A stretch of 64,000 nucleotides of DNA from Caldilineaceae bacterium (GTDB lineage: Bacteria; Chloroflexota; Anaerolineae; Caldilineales; Caldilineaceae): assembly GCA_019637685.1 (NCBI GenBank), contig JAHBVF010000007.1:62001-126000 (forward strand), given 5' to 3'. The notes below the pieces were generated by a model. That model was not told the origin of the DNA. It searched no databases and saw nothing but the letters and a program-made list of their open reading frames with translations. Shown here piece by piece: positions 24,915-34,739 of this stretch (positions are counted from its first letter, which is position 1; the number at the start of each line of letters is the position of its first letter). A program made the position numbers and the translations under genes.

Positions 24915-25889
24915 CTACCCCCGCAACCCAACCTCATACACCTTCGGGTTGCACACATCCTTCGGTCGCTCCCCGCTGAAGAATTCCAGCACACGGGCCA
25001 CTGCCATCTGCTCGATACGTGCCCGGCCATCGCCAGTGGTGGAAGCGCTATGGGGGGTGAGCACGGCTTTGGGATGGAATCGGATGGGGTAATCGGCCAC
25101 AGGCGGCTCCTCGTCAAAGACGTCGATGCCTACACCGGCCAGTTTGCCGCTGCCCAGGGCTTCGATCACCGCGTCCATATCCACCAGCGGTCCCCGGGCC
25201 ACATTGATCAGATAGGCGCCGCTCTTCATGCGGGCGATGGATTCCCGATTTATCATTTTATGGGTGGCGGGGATGCTGGGCGCGTGGAGGCTGAGGAAGT
25301 CGGCCTGGGCGATCACTTCGTCCTGGCTGCACAGTTCCACGCCCACCTGGGCCGCGGCCTCGGCGGAGACAAAGGGGTCGGAACCGACGACGCGCATCCC
25401 CAGTCCCGCGCTACAAATCTGCGCCACCCGGCGGCCAATCCGCCCCAGCCCGACCAGCCCCAGGGTTTTGCCCTGAATTTCCGTGCCCACCAGCGCGCTG
25501 CGAGGAGGCCAGCCGCCAGCAGCCATGCCCACGTGGCCGGGGATGACCCGCTTGGCCACGGCCATCAGCAGGGCCACCGCGTGCTCTGCGGTGGACTCGG
25601 TGGGGCCGTCCGGGGTGTTGCAGAAGACGATACCCCGCTCCGCGGCAGCGTTGGCGTCCACATTGTCGATGCCGATACCCGTGCGCACAATCATGCGCAG
25701 GTTGGGCAGGCTGTCGAAGACTTCGCCGGTGTAGGGAATTGTGGCCCCGGCAAAGATGGCCTGGGCTTGCGCCGCACTCTGCAGCGGCGGCTGGCCGGGG
25801 ATTGGCTTTTGCTGCACCACATCCGCGGGAAGTCGGGAGGGCGCATCGGTGAGCATTGGAATTTCAAACCAGACGTGGGTCAATTTCAT
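24915..25889 (-). CDS. D-isomer-specific 2-hydroxyacid dehydrogenase
   Basis: The start (25889) follows AGGA by a short gap; a longer upstream frame is not family-like. The 324-residue protein shows the full family pattern. The NAD-binding fingerprint is LGLVGLGRIGRRVAQ. Catalytic Arg is in NVARGPLVD, Glu in DVFDEEPP, and His in LTPHSASTT. The N-terminal catalytic domain ends RTGIGIDNVDANAAAERGI. It should reduce a 2-keto acid or oxidise a D-2-hydroxy acid with NAD(P). It may be a phosphoglycerate or glyoxylate/hydroxypyruvate type; the sequence does not decide. Transcribed alone. Confidence 0.9.
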   Translation of the reverse strand: MKLTHVWFEIPMLTDAPSRLPADVVQQKPIPGQPPLQSAAQAQAIFAGATIPYTGEVFDSLPNLRMIVRTGIGIDNVDANAAAERGIVFCNTPDGPTESTAEHAVALLMAVAKRVIPGHVGMAAGGWPPRSALVGTEIQGKTLGLVGLGRIGRRVAQICSAGLGMRVVGSDPFVSAEAAAQVGVELCSQDEVIAQADFLSLHAPSIPATHKMINRESIARMKSGAYLINVARGPLVDMDAVIEALGSGKLAGVGIDVFDEEPPVADYPIRFHPKAVLTPHSASTTGDGRARIEQMAVARVLEFFSGERPKDVCNPKVYEVGLRG

Positions 25890-26096
25890 GGCAGGTTCCT
25901 GAAGTGGCGGATGGGAGTTTGATTTGGCGGTGTACTGTTCCAAACGTTATTGTACTGGTTTGAGGGCGAAGGGGCAAGGCTTCCCATAGACAAAGGAGGG
26001 GTGTATTTCACGCGCCAGGGGACAGGGGGGATAGTGGATGGGGGCCGGGAAAGCAGCGAGCGATTGTCCCTGTGGTTTCCGGCCTCGCAATGCTTT

Positions 26097-26318
26097 TCAG
26101 CATTCTCCGTCCGCCTGCCCGCCACCAGCCAGACTGCTCCGCTCTCCATCTCCGATCACTTTCCCGGCCATCAGCGTTTCCAAATGGAGGAAGGCAGACT
26201 CTGCATCTGTAAAGAGGCGGGGGTTGCTGCCATCTGCCGGGCGAACCAGAATGCGCAATGCGTGCGTGGACGGGTCGCGTGCCCAACGCACGATGCAGGC
26301 ACCATTTCTCCCTGGCAT
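26097..26318 (-). CDS. Small protein (73 aa), divergent from a SARP regulator
   Basis: Start at 26318 is preceded by AAGGGAG five bases away. The product reads ACIVRWARDPSTHALRILV, then RPADGSNPRLFTDAESAFLH. This is the pattern of small beta-beta-alpha proteins common in Chloroflexota: a strand with VR-W-rdp, a polar turn, then LF-d followed by a helix. It has no signal or membrane segment. It is divergent from the SARP gene at 26523, 204 bases away, mirroring the 21688/22027 pair. Function unknown; family resemblance is from memory of pattern only. Confidence 0.5.
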   Translation of the reverse strand: MPGRNGACIVRWARDPSTHALRILVRPADGSNPRLFTDAESAFLHLETLMAGKVIGDGERSSLAGGGQADGEC

Positions 26319-26432
26319 TCCAGCTCCCTTTGGTGTGTCAAAAGTAATACCGTCAGCATACAGGAGGAGCGTAGCGAAAACGTTGCGAAGGGAAACGTTC
26401 AACTCTTTGTAACCAATGCACAGGCCGGCTTG

Positions 26433-26441
26433 TGCTACAAT
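26433..26441 (+). promoter_or_regulatory. Extended -10 element before the SARP gene
   Basis: TGCTACAAT (26433-26441) is a TGn-extended -10, about 82 bases before the ATG. No good -35 and no 11-bp heptamer repeats were found here. Otherwise 26319-26522 holds only two AAACGTT copies (26378 and 26393) in an otherwise featureless stretch. Confidence 0.4.
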
Positions 26442-26522
26442 AGCGGTAACTGCCCCGACCCGACGCATCCGCCAGGAGAACATTCCTGCGCAAAAATTAC
26501 CATTGAACCCGCAATTCGCCTC

Positions 26523-29500
26523 ATGACATCCAAACTCACGATTCGCCTCTTCGGGGGGTTCTCCGTTGCGCTGAATGACCAACCAATCGTCGGATTTCGC
26601 TCTGCCAAGGCCAGGGGTCTGCTGGCTTTTCTGGCCGCCGAGGCCGACACAGACCATCCCCGCGCGCGGCTGGCAACGCTCTTGTGGGGGGACCTGCCCA
26701 ACGACGCGGCCCGGACGAACCTACGGATCGAACTCTCCCATCTGAAGAAAATACTCGCCGCCCATCCCGCGCTTTCCATCACCCGTCAGACCGTACGCCT
26801 GCACAGCACAGAAGCCAGTATCGATGTCCAACACTTCCGCACCGGGGTAGCTGACTGTCTCGCGCTCCGCCCAGAGGCCCAGAACGAGCAGCTTCCCCGG
26901 CTGGCCGCGGGGCTGGAACGCTATACGGGCGAATTCCTGGCAAACTTTCAGGTGGGGGATACGCTGGAATTTGAGGATTGGCAGCTTATGAGCCGGGAAC
27001 ACCTCCACGAACAGGCTATGGCCGGGCTGGAAACCCTGCAAACCCGCTATGCACAGCAGGCCCGGTGGAGTCAGTTGGCCGAGAGCGCCCGCCGCCAATT
27101 GGCGCTGGTCCCCTGGACAGAGACAGCCCATCGCCATCTGATGCAGGCCCTGGCTGCTATGGGACAGGTCCAAGCCAGCCTGGCCCAATACGCCCAGTGT
27201 CGACAAATCCTGCTGGAAGAGATGGGCGTGGAGCCATCGCTGAAAACCCAGGACCTGGCCGAACGCCTGCGCCAGGGCAGGACAGCCACACCCCCGCCCC
27301 GACACAATCTGGCCCAGCAACTGCACGCGCTGGTGGGTCGCCAGGCCGAAACAGCCCAACTCCACCAACTGGTCAACCAGAAGCGGCTGGTCACACTCCT
27401 GGGGATTGGCGGCGTGGGCAAGTCCCGGCTGGCCCTGGCCGTGGCCCAGACAGCCCTGCACAATTTTACCGACGGCGTCTGGTTTGTTCCCCTGGCCCAT
27501 CTGGAAGCCAGCACCGACTTGGCCGAACGGGTGGCCCTGGCCATCGGCGCCGCGGTGGGCTTTCCCCTCACAAACCTCCAATCCCCTCTTGCCGAACTGA
27601 CAGGCTATCTGACGGGCAAACAGATGCTGCTGATTCTGGACAACTGGGAACATCTGCTGGACGCGGCCGAAGCTGTGCTCTATCCCCTGTTGACGCGGAC
27701 GGGCATTCACATTCTAGCCACATCCCGGACCCGGCTGGGAATGGAGGGAGAAGCGACAATGCAGTTGGCCGGTCTGTCCCAGCCGGAAGCCACAGCCCTC
27801 TTTGTGGAGCGTGCCCGGCGCAGGTTGCCCAATTTTGCCCAGGCCAGGGACGAAAGCACCCTGGCCTCCATCCGCCACATCTGCCAGCAAGTGGACGGGC
27901 TGCCCTTGGGCATTGAATTGGCGGCCAGTTGGGTGGAGCACTACACAGTGGACGAAATTGGCCGCTCTCTGGCCGCCATCGAAATCGAGCCGGCCCAGGC
28001 CCAGGCGGTGGTCAGCCGCCACCAGAGTCTGGGCACTGTCTTTGGCTATTCCTGGCAGTTGCTGGGCCAACGGGAGCAGCAGGTGTTGGCCCAGCTGTCT
28101 GTTTTCCAGGGCGGCTTTGACCGCAGCGCGGCCGCGGCAGTGGCCGGCAGCGGGCTGAGTGAACTCTCCGCGCTAATCAGCCACTCTCTTGTGCAGCGGG
28201 TGGACGCGGGGCGCTACGATCTCCACCCGCTGATCCAGGAATTTGCACGGCAGAAGCTGCCCCCGCAGGCACGCCCGGCCCTGCATACAAGCCACAGCCG
28301 CTACTATTTGACAACCCTGACCAGCACACCCCGCGCCCGCTGGGCAGACGAATTGCGCGTGGACAGCGACAACCTGCGCGTGGCCTGGCAGCGGGCAGTG
28401 CAGGCGACCGACAGAGAACTGCTGGCACAGGCCGTGGATGATTTCGGCCAATTCAGCAGCCAATTCGACGCGCTGGGCGACAGCTATCGGCTCTTTCAGG
28501 ATGCCGCCGCACGCCTCGGCGAACTGCCCCGACCCAACGAGCTGATGGCCCAATTGCTGGAATGGCAATGGAATTTCAGACGGCCCATTCACGGCCTGGC
28601 GACTTCGATTTCCTTGCTGCACCGGGCGCTCGCCTACACAGCCGATCCCATTTTCCAGGCGAAGATACACACCCATCTGGCCACCACCCACAGCGAAGAC
28701 GGGCAGTGGGAAGAGGCCGAATATCACTTTGGTCAGGTGGAGGAATTGACCCGCCAGACATCCGATGTACGGGCCTATATCTCGGCAGTGGAAAGCCGTA
28801 TTCACATCAACGCCATCCATTTTCGGGGTGACTACCGCGTGGGTATCGCCCGTCTGCAAGAAATGCTGACGCTGTTGGATGATCTGCCCGATCCCAGGCC
28901 CGAAGATAAACTCCTGCGTGGAGAGGTCCACCGCTCTCTGGCATTGACCGCCATACGGTATGGCGACTACGCGCTCTCCATCCGCTACGCCCAGGCTCAT
29001 CTGGCCCTCCTCACGGAATTAGGTTTCCGTCAGCAGCGGGGGTGGGTGCTGCTCGACATCGCCCTGGCTGAACAATTTGCAGGTCTCTTGGCCCAGGCCG
29101 CCACCCACAACCGGGAGGCGCTTGCCCTGGCCGAGGAGGTCGGTGCAATGGATGATGCGGGGTTGCTCAACGCCAATCTGTGCCTCTGCTTGCGCCAGGT
29201 AGGCCCTTTGGACAAAGCCCTGTCCTTTGGCTTGAAAGGGGCAGAGATTCTGCGGGAACTGGGCATCTCGCGCCAGGAGGGACAGGCCCGCAACCGGGTG
29301 GGACACGTGCTGGTCGCGCTGGAGCGCTGGGCCGAGGCCGATGCAGCCTATGCCCAGGCGTTGGAAGTGTGGGAGCCGTTGCAGCACCCAAACCGCTACG
29401 AAGCAGTGGCAGGCCGCGGGCTGACCGCCTGGCGGTTGGGCCACCGGGCCGAGGCCCTGGCCCTGGCAGAAGAAGCCATTGCCTTTGTGCAAACCGAGGG

Positions 29501-29726
29501 AATGGTGGGGATTGTGGAACCGGCGCTGCTTCTTCTCAACTGCCATCGGGTCTTCGCCGAGGCGGGGGAGAAAAAGAGAGCAGACTGGTCATTGCAGCGG
29601 GCAGTCGATTGGGTGGAGACAATCGCCGGGCGCATCAGCGACGAAGCAATGGCCGCGGCCTTTCGCAACAGGCCCGACAACCAGATAGTAACGCGCTTGT
29701 GGGCTGTGCAGACCGCCAACGGATAG
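26523..29726 (+). CDS. SARP/AfsR-like regulator (BTAD / STAND / TPR)
   Basis: Of several in-frame upstream codons I chose ATG 26523 because the conserved SARP N-terminus starts there (LTIRLFGGFSVALNDQPIVG). The 1067-residue protein has an OmpR-like winged helix (1-95) and a bacterial transcriptional activator domain (about 100-250; DTLEFEDWQLMSREHL, LLEEMGVEPSLKT). A STAND NTPase follows with Walker A GIGGVGKSRLAL at about 293 and VDGLPLGIELAASWVEHY, then TPR-like repeats to the end. AfsR-type proteins couple ligand sensing in the repeats to promoter activation. It is divergent from a 73-residue gene. Operator unknown. Confidence 0.9.
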   Translation: MTSKLTIRLFGGFSVALNDQPIVGFRSAKARGLLAFLAAEADTDHPRARLATLLWGDLPNDAARTNLRIELSHLKKILAAHPALSITRQTVRLHSTEASIDVQHFRTGVADCLALRPEAQNEQLPRLAAGLERYTGEFLANFQVGDTLEFEDWQLMSREHLHEQAMAGLETLQTRYAQQARWSQLAESARRQLALVPWTETAHRHLMQALAAMGQVQASLAQYAQCRQILLEEMGVEPSLKTQDLAERLRQGRTATPPPRHNLAQQLHALVGRQAETAQLHQLVNQKRLVTLLGIGGVGKSRLALAVAQTALHNFTDGVWFVPLAHLEASTDLAERVALAIGAAVGFPLTNLQSPLAELTGYLTGKQMLLILDNWEHLLDAAEAVLYPLLTRTGIHILATSRTRLGMEGEATMQLAGLSQPEATALFVERARRRLPNFAQARDESTLASIRHICQQVDGLPLGIELAASWVEHYTVDEIGRSLAAIEIEPAQAQAVVSRHQSLGTVFGYSWQLLGQREQQVLAQLSVFQGGFDRSAAAAVAGSGLSELSALISHSLVQRVDAGRYDLHPLIQEFARQKLPPQARPALHTSHSRYYLTTLTSTPRARWADELRVDSDNLRVAWQRAVQATDRELLAQAVDDFGQFSSQFDALGDSYRLFQDAAARLGELPRPNELMAQLLEWQWNFRRPIHGLATSISLLHRALAYTADPIFQAKIHTHLATTHSEDGQWEEAEYHFGQVEELTRQTSDVRAYISAVESRIHINAIHFRGDYRVGIARLQEMLTLLDDLPDPRPEDKLLRGEVHRSLALTAIRYGDYALSIRYAQAHLALLTELGFRQQRGWVLLDIALAEQFAGLLAQAATHNREALALAEEVGAMDDAGLLNANLCLCLRQVGPLDKALSFGLKGAEILRELGISRQEGQARNRVGHVLVALERWAEADAAYAQALEVWEPLQHPNRYEAVAGRGLTAWRLGHRAEALALAEEAIAFVQTEGMVGIVEPALLLLNCHRVFAEAGEKKRADWSLQRAVDWVETIAGRISDEAMAAAFRNRPDNQIVTRLWAVQTANG

Positions 29727-29742
29727 CGTCTCTTGCGAAAAA

Positions 29743-29784
29743 CGGCCAGGCAATCACTTGCTTTTGCCGGTGATTGTCTGGCCG
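29743..29784. terminator. Bidirectional terminator hairpin
   Basis: CGGCCAGGCAATCAC (29743-29757) pairs with GTGATTGTCTGGCCG (29770-29784) with one G-T pair. It stands between the convergent SARP and SelA-like genes and can serve both. Confidence 0.7.
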
Positions 29785-29837
29785 CTCGTCGTTTACATTA
29801 CCGACGCCTGCAACGCCGGTGTGTACATTTCCAGTTT

Positions 29838-31415
29838 TTATGTGGCCAACGGCGGCCCGCCGGGAATCGACACAGCTTTGCGAACGCTGCTATAGGCGAC
29901 CCGCTTGGCCGTGAACCGGGCAGTGAGATATTCGCCCAGAAAAACCGTCCCGGAGATTGTATCGCCCGCCACCTGGCCGGAGAAGAGAAAGAGCACATTG
30001 TCACCCGGCTGGCTGGCCTGGCTGCGCAGTTTGACCTGATGTCCCTCGATTGTGCCCCCAATCTCCTGATGAGAGAAGTCGCTGTGATGGCGGCCGCTGA
30101 TCCAATTGCCATCCTGCTGAAGATAGAGCTGGTGTTGGCTGCGGCTGGTGAAGTATTCCATTGTCAGCGCCCAGTGACCGTCGATGTTCGCGGCCGCGGC
30201 CTCCCATTGGTTTGACCGGGGATTGCGGGGCTGGCTGAGAATTGCGTATACCCGTTCGGCCACCACCTCTGCCTCGCCCGGCTGCATCTGGCTGGGGGTG
30301 ATGCGGATGGCGGCCCGGCCTTCTCCATCGCCATTTCCGACGGCAATCCGCGGTTTCTTGCGGGCAAAATCCTCAGCCACCTCTTCGCCGGTGATGTGCA
30401 GGGCTGCGGGGTCCCAACCGATGACAAGCGTGGGCGCGCGGTTGTTGAGACCCACCGGCTGCTCAACCGCCGTCTCCACCCCGGCCACCTGCTCCACCCG
30501 CTGGGCGATCAGTGCCAGCCGCTCCAGCCAGACCTGCCATTCGGCCGCGTGATCCCGCACTGTCCAGGCTTCGACCGCGGCCAACATCCCCAGAATCTCT
30601 TCCCGGCCTACTTTGTTGTCCCGACCGGGGCCGTGATGGGGTGAGCTGGCCTGCCACGCGGCCTGGAGGATATCCTTTCGGCCCAACACCAGCCCCGCGC
30701 CCTGGGGGCCGCAGATGGCTTTGCCGCCGCTGTAGACCACCACATCCGCGCCCGCTTGCAGATGGACAGAGGGAATAGTGAGGTCCTCCGCGGCCGCGTC
30801 CACCACAACGGGGACACCCGCGGGCCGGGCAGCCGCCACAATGGCTTCCAGAGAAAGGGCGTCCCCCCGCTCGGCCCGCCACCCGGTGACCGTGTAGATC
30901 AGGGCGGTTTTGGCGTTGATGGCCGCGGCCAGTTCTGCCGGGGTGTCTACGGTAATCAGTTCCACGCCGATATTGCGCAGGGCGTGGTCGTATGCGTTGC
31001 GGGCAAAGCCGGGAATGATCACCTGGGTTTTGTCAAAGCCGGTCAGATCGGGGATGCGGATGAGCTTTTCCGGGTTGCCACCAGTGACGCAGGCCGCGGT
31101 CACGTGTTTCAGCCCCGCCGCGCAGCCATCGGAGACCAGTCCCCATTCCGCGCCGGTGATCTCAGCCAGGCGGCGGCCCACCCCTTCCGCCAGTTCGTCG
31201 TATTGGACAAAATGGCGGGAAGCCTCTTTGTAGGCGGCCAGCACTTCGGCGCGCTCCCGTGAACCGCCGATGATTGTAAATGTGCCCCGGCAGTTGATGA
31301 TGGGTTCCACGCCGATGGCCCGATAGATGCTGTCTTCAGCGCTGGCTGTTGTGGTGCTGGCCTCTTTCAAATAGCGGAGAACGGCCAGGTTCTCCAAAGG
31401 ATCGTTGGTTTTCAC
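29838..31415 (-). CDS. SelA-like PLP-dependent enzyme with beta-rich C-terminal domain
   Basis: AAGGAG lies eight bases before a GTG start at 31415. The 525-residue protein has a fold-type I PLP core of the SelA/DgaE/aminotransferase V-like class: IGVEPIINCRGTFTIIGGS, then VVDAAAEDL. The lysine motif is SGGKAICGPQGAGLVLG, where Lys should bind PLP. From about residue 405 there is an extra domain of some 115 residues rich in beta strands (HWALTMEYFTSRSQHQLYLQ, ISGTVFLGEYLTARFTAKR) that looks lipocalin-like. SelA proper is decameric and acts on Ser-tRNA; related proteins are lyases acting on amino sugars or amino acids. No selenocysteine genes are nearby, so a lyase role is more likely. Confidence 0.82.
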   Translation of the reverse strand: MKTNDPLENLAVLRYLKEASTTTASAEDSIYRAIGVEPIINCRGTFTIIGGSRERAEVLAAYKEASRHFVQYDELAEGVGRRLAEITGAEWGLVSDGCAAGLKHVTAACVTGGNPEKLIRIPDLTGFDKTQVIIPGFARNAYDHALRNIGVELITVDTPAELAAAINAKTALIYTVTGWRAERGDALSLEAIVAAARPAGVPVVVDAAAEDLTIPSVHLQAGADVVVYSGGKAICGPQGAGLVLGRKDILQAAWQASSPHHGPGRDNKVGREEILGMLAAVEAWTVRDHAAEWQVWLERLALIAQRVEQVAGVETAVEQPVGLNNRAPTLVIGWDPAALHITGEEVAEDFARKKPRIAVGNGDGEGRAAIRITPSQMQPGEAEVVAERVYAILSQPRNPRSNQWEAAAANIDGHWALTMEYFTSRSQHQLYLQQDGNWISGRHHSDFSHQEIGGTIEGHQVKLRSQASQPGDNVLFLFSGQVAGDTISGTVFLGEYLTARFTAKRVAYSSVRKAVSIPGGPPLAT

Positions 31416-31485
31416 AATCGAACTCCTTGTGCAGTAGAGAGATGGTCCAGAAATAGTGGTGGGATATGGGGAGCAAAAAGCCGGC

Positions 31486-32262
31486 CTAGGGATTCAAGAG
31501 CCGGATCACTTCGTCGTGGATGGTTCCACAGCTGGCTACAATGCCGCTGCCCTTCAGCGGGTCCTCCCCCTGCCAGTTGGTGATGCGTCCGCCCGCGCCC
31601 TGGATAATCGGAATCAACGCCATAAAGTCCCATTCGTTCATCACCGGGTCGGTCATCACGTGCGCGCCACCTGTGGCCACAAGCTGATAGCCGTGGCAGT
31701 CGCCCCACGTGCGATAGCGCAGCACCCGTTTGGTCAGCGCTTCAAAGGCCGGGCCATTCTGATATTCGAAGGGATTCCAGTGATCCGACGTGAGCAGCAC
31801 CGCGTCCTCCACCCGGTGGCAGGGGCTGACCTGCACCGGCTTGCCGTTGAGCCACGCGCCCGCGCGGTTGCCGATCAAAATGTCCCGCACAATCGGCTGG
31901 TGGATGACGCCCAGAATGGGCTGCCCATCTTTCAGCAGGGCAATGAGTGTGCCAAAGAGAAAGCTGTGGCTGATAAAGTTCTTTGTGCCGTCGATGGGGT
32001 CCAGCACCCAACGATATTCGGCGTCGGGCTGGTGCAGACCGAACTCTTCGCCCAGAATGCCGTGGCCCGGGTACGCGGCCTGGATGCGCTCGCGCATGAG
32101 CGTCTCTGCGCCCCGGTCGGCGATTGTCACCGGCGAGGCATCGGCCTTCAGGTCCACCGCGTAGCCCGAACGGAAATAGCCGCGGATGAGTTCGCCGCTC
32201 TCCTCGGCCAGTTGGCGGGCAAAGTCCATCAGTTCGGGCAGGGCCGGGTCGTAGACAGCCAT
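31486..32262 (-). CDS. Inositol-monophosphatase-family phosphatase (HisN-like)
   Basis: Start 32262 (MAVYDPALPELM) has AAAGG about ten bases upstream. The 258-residue protein carries the metal-binding signatures: GEEFG with Glu72, WVLDPIDGTKNF with Asp88 and Asp91, and EWDFMALIPIIQGAGG with the second Asp. These belong to lithium-sensitive Mg-dependent phosphatases acting on inositol phosphate, histidinol phosphate or related substrates. The order DPIDGTKNF with the short loops fits the bacterial histidinol-phosphatase (HisN) subgroup, but substrate cannot be fixed. Cytosolic; downstream of the unknown membrane protein gene in the same orientation. Confidence 0.88.
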   Translation of the reverse strand: MAVYDPALPELMDFARQLAEESGELIRGYFRSGYAVDLKADASPVTIADRGAETLMRERIQAAYPGHGILGEEFGLHQPDAEYRWVLDPIDGTKNFISHSFLFGTLIALLKDGQPILGVIHQPIVRDILIGNRAGAWLNGKPVQVSPCHRVEDAVLLTSDHWNPFEYQNGPAFEALTKRVLRYRTWGDCHGYQLVATGGAHVMTDPVMNEWDFMALIPIIQGAGGRITNWQGEDPLKGSGIVASCGTIHDEVIRLLNP

Positions 32263-32411
32263 AGATTCAAAGCCTTTCATCAGAAAAAGGGAGTTTTGCT
32301 GCAAAGAAACACAAAAGCAAAGAATGCCAGAAGAGAGAGAGAAGGTCAAGCAGGCAGACAGACACGACAGACAGACGGCTTTACAGCGCTGGTACTTCTG
32401 GCGTCTTGGAC

Positions 32412-33923
32412 TCAGCGGCCCGTGGCCAGAGACTTGACCCGCACAATGCCTTTGCGGTTTAGTGTGAGCAGGGAAGATGTGTAGCGCGGCTTTGTGCCTT
32501 TGCCGCCTTCAATCACCGATACCAGATGGACGTGATAGACTTTTTTGCCCCGCACCCACTGGATATGGCCGTCTTTCAATAGGGGCTTTCGCTGCACCGG
32601 GTCCGCCATTTTGTGCAAAAAGGGGCGCACATCCAGACGCAATATATCGTTGATGCCGGTCAGAGCCGGTCCGCCCGGGTAGATGCTTTCAAATCTCTGG
32701 GAAAAGAGCGTGACCGATTTGGTGTAGCTGATAACTGTTTCGGCCTGGCCGTCACCTTCCAGCCCTGTCGCCTGCCCCTGCCGCCGCAGCTCCCGCACCA
32801 CTTCGGGGAGATCAGCCATAGCCACAAAGCTGACCTTCTCGCGCAGATAGCCCAATTCGTGGCTGTGGTCATAGGTTTCCAGTGTAATACGCCTGTCGTA
32901 GAGAAAGTTGCGCAGTATACGCGTGGAGAGCAGCCGCCCCGTCTCTTTGATGCGGTCTTTGAACATATAGCCCACCACCAGCGCCACAAAGACGGGAAAA
33001 GTGAATGTGTCAAAGCGGGCCTGAAAATAGAAGGCGATGACAGTGGCAAAGATCATTGAAATCCCGGCCACCACAGAAAAAAGCAGATGCTCCAGCGTAC
33101 GGCCCTCAGCTTCTACGGATGCAGAGAGATAGAGGACACTGGAAGTAAATTTTTTGAGCGCTGATGAACGAAATATGTACTCCTCGTTGTCCCCATCGGA
33201 AACCAATTGGATCGGGCTGCCCAGGGCAAGGCGATAGGCGGATTCCTGCTCGACCAGTGCGCCAAGCGCTGTCTGCAAACGGGTCTTCTCGCTGCCCTCG
33301 CTGTACTTCTCCACCAGCAGATACACGGCCAAATAACTCTCTCGCAGCACCAGACTGATGGATTCGTCTGTGAGCCGGTAGTCCCGCAGCAGCGCGTCGC
33401 CGACATTGGCCCCTGCCAATTGCCCCACCACCCCCCGGAAATAGGCCGCGAAATCGGAAACATCGGCAATGAAGCGTCCGGCTTCGGCGCTGACGTGGGC
33501 CGCGGGATCGGGGACAGAATGCCCCGTGCGCGGATCCATTCGGCGCAGACGGCGCTCCAGTCGGCTGTTCAAAATAGCGCGCAGAAACTTCAAACTGGTG
33601 AGGACGCGTTTGCGTTTCCCGATGTCTCGTTCCCAGCCACCCTCGCCAAGAATCTGCTGCAACTGTACCAGCGGCGAGCGGGGCTGGGTACGCAATGCTT
33701 CCAGGGTGAAATCGGGCGTGCGCAGACGCACATAATTTTGTATCCGGCGGTAGAATTCTTGTTGGGAATAGACACCGCTGTGGATACCCAAACTTTGGGG
33801 CAGAAAAATATACGTCGTAATCCGGTATTGGCTCTTGCCAGATGGCTGCAAACGATAGAAATGCCTGATTTCCACCTGAAAACGGTCATGGGCCAACAGC
33901 CGTTGTTGGATAGTATCAGCCAC
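32412..33923 (-). CDS. Large protein with central membrane segments, unknown
   Basis: The 503-residue protein has a polar N-terminus (about 1-280; ITTYIFLPQSLGIHSGVYSQ) and a pair of adjacent membrane segments near residues 290-340 (LLFSVVAGISMIFATVIAFY and FPVFVALVVGYMF). A soluble C-terminal half with beta-rich character follows (VYHVHLVSVIEGG). No catalytic motif or signal peptide is obvious, and no family is recognised with confidence. The start MADTIQQRLLAHDRFQVEI is the first Met. It could be a membrane-anchored sensor or channel partner. It lies next to the phosphatase gene and divergent to the histidine phosphatase. Confidence 0.75.
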   Translation of the reverse strand: MADTIQQRLLAHDRFQVEIRHFYRLQPSGKSQYRITTYIFLPQSLGIHSGVYSQQEFYRRIQNYVRLRTPDFTLEALRTQPRSPLVQLQQILGEGGWERDIGKRKRVLTSLKFLRAILNSRLERRLRRMDPRTGHSVPDPAAHVSAEAGRFIADVSDFAAYFRGVVGQLAGANVGDALLRDYRLTDESISLVLRESYLAVYLLVEKYSEGSEKTRLQTALGALVEQESAYRLALGSPIQLVSDGDNEEYIFRSSALKKFTSSVLYLSASVEAEGRTLEHLLFSVVAGISMIFATVIAFYFQARFDTFTFPVFVALVVGYMFKDRIKETGRLLSTRILRNFLYDRRITLETYDHSHELGYLREKVSFVAMADLPEVVRELRRQGQATGLEGDGQAETVISYTKSVTLFSQRFESIYPGGPALTGINDILRLDVRPFLHKMADPVQRKPLLKDGHIQWVRGKKVYHVHLVSVIEGGKGTKPRYTSSLLTLNRKGIVRVKSLATGR

Positions 33924-34082
33924 AAAGCTCCTTTTCTTCCCTCTCCCACGGACACAGCGGTCAGAATCGCCGGGACTACCGGCGAATCGCAGAGAATCCG
34001 CGGCCCGAGAAACTGGACAACTCTATCTATTTTTGTTACAAATACACCGATTGTCACCCATCACCCGACAGGAAAGCACCCG

Positions 34083-34739
34083 ATGACCTCACAGACACAG
34101 ACCATTTGGATCGTCCGCCACGGCAACCGGGAAGATTTTGGGAATTCGGGCTGGGCCAGCCAGGCCGAGCGCCCCTACGATCCCGCGCTCTCGGACGACG
34201 GCGAGCGTCAGGCCCAGGAAGCGGGCCGCAGTCTGGTCGGGCAGCCTGTTCACCGCATCTTTGCCTCCCCGTTCCTGCGCACCATCCAGACCGCGCATCA
34301 CATCGCCGACGCCGTTGACCTGCCCGTGGCCCTGGAGCCGGGCATCGGCGAGATTCTGCCCACTGTACAGCAGATACCCGCCCTTTTGCCCGCGGACGAA
34401 CAGTTGCGGCGTTTCGTGCGGGTGGACAGTGCCTATAGCCCTATCGGCCATTTGGCCTATCCCGAAAACGAAGCCGATGGCCATCGCCGTTCCGGCCAGA
34501 CTGTCCAACAACTGGCCGACGCGCACCCGGAGCACAACCTGCTCTTTGTCACCCACGCATCGCCGACGATTGGCATTGTACGCCATCTGACCGGCATTCA
34601 AGAGCGCATCAGCGTGCCACTTTGTGCAATTTTCACCCTACAACGCAACGGCCAAAACTGGCATCTGGTGGGGGAAGGGGGCAGCGTCTCCCATCTGAGC
34701 GACACGGCCACCAGTTTGCGCTATGCCCATTCGGGGTGA
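34083..34739 (+). CDS. Histidine phosphatase (phosphoglycerate-mutase-like)
   Basis: ATG 34083 is preceded by AGGAAAG. The 218-residue protein carries the phosphohistidine motif WIVRHGNRED near residue 12, Arg in FASPFLRTIQTAH, and the second His in LLFVTHASPTIGIV. These define the two-histidine fold of phosphoglycerate mutase, SixA and acid phosphatases. A longer N-terminal extension of this frame is antisense to the neighbouring gene and was rejected. The substrate is unknown. Its 5' end is divergent from the unknown membrane protein. Confidence 0.9.
   Translation: MTSQTQTIWIVRHGNREDFGNSGWASQAERPYDPALSDDGERQAQEAGRSLVGQPVHRIFASPFLRTIQTAHHIADAVDLPVALEPGIGEILPTVQQIPALLPADEQLRRFVRVDSAYSPIGHLAYPENEADGHRRSGQTVQQLADAHPEHNLLFVTHASPTIGIVRHLTGIQERISVPLCAIFTLQRNGQNWHLVGEGGSVSHLSDTATSLRYAHSG

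Noticed and set aside
24707..24979. Short frame between the STAND regulator and the 2-hydroxyacid dehydrogenase
   Set aside because: It runs through a terminator hairpin and has no SD; residues look random.
29838..31415. Calling the PLP enzyme selenocysteine synthase (SelA)
   Set aside because: No selB, selD or tRNA-Sec is nearby and the C-terminal domain differs from SelA.
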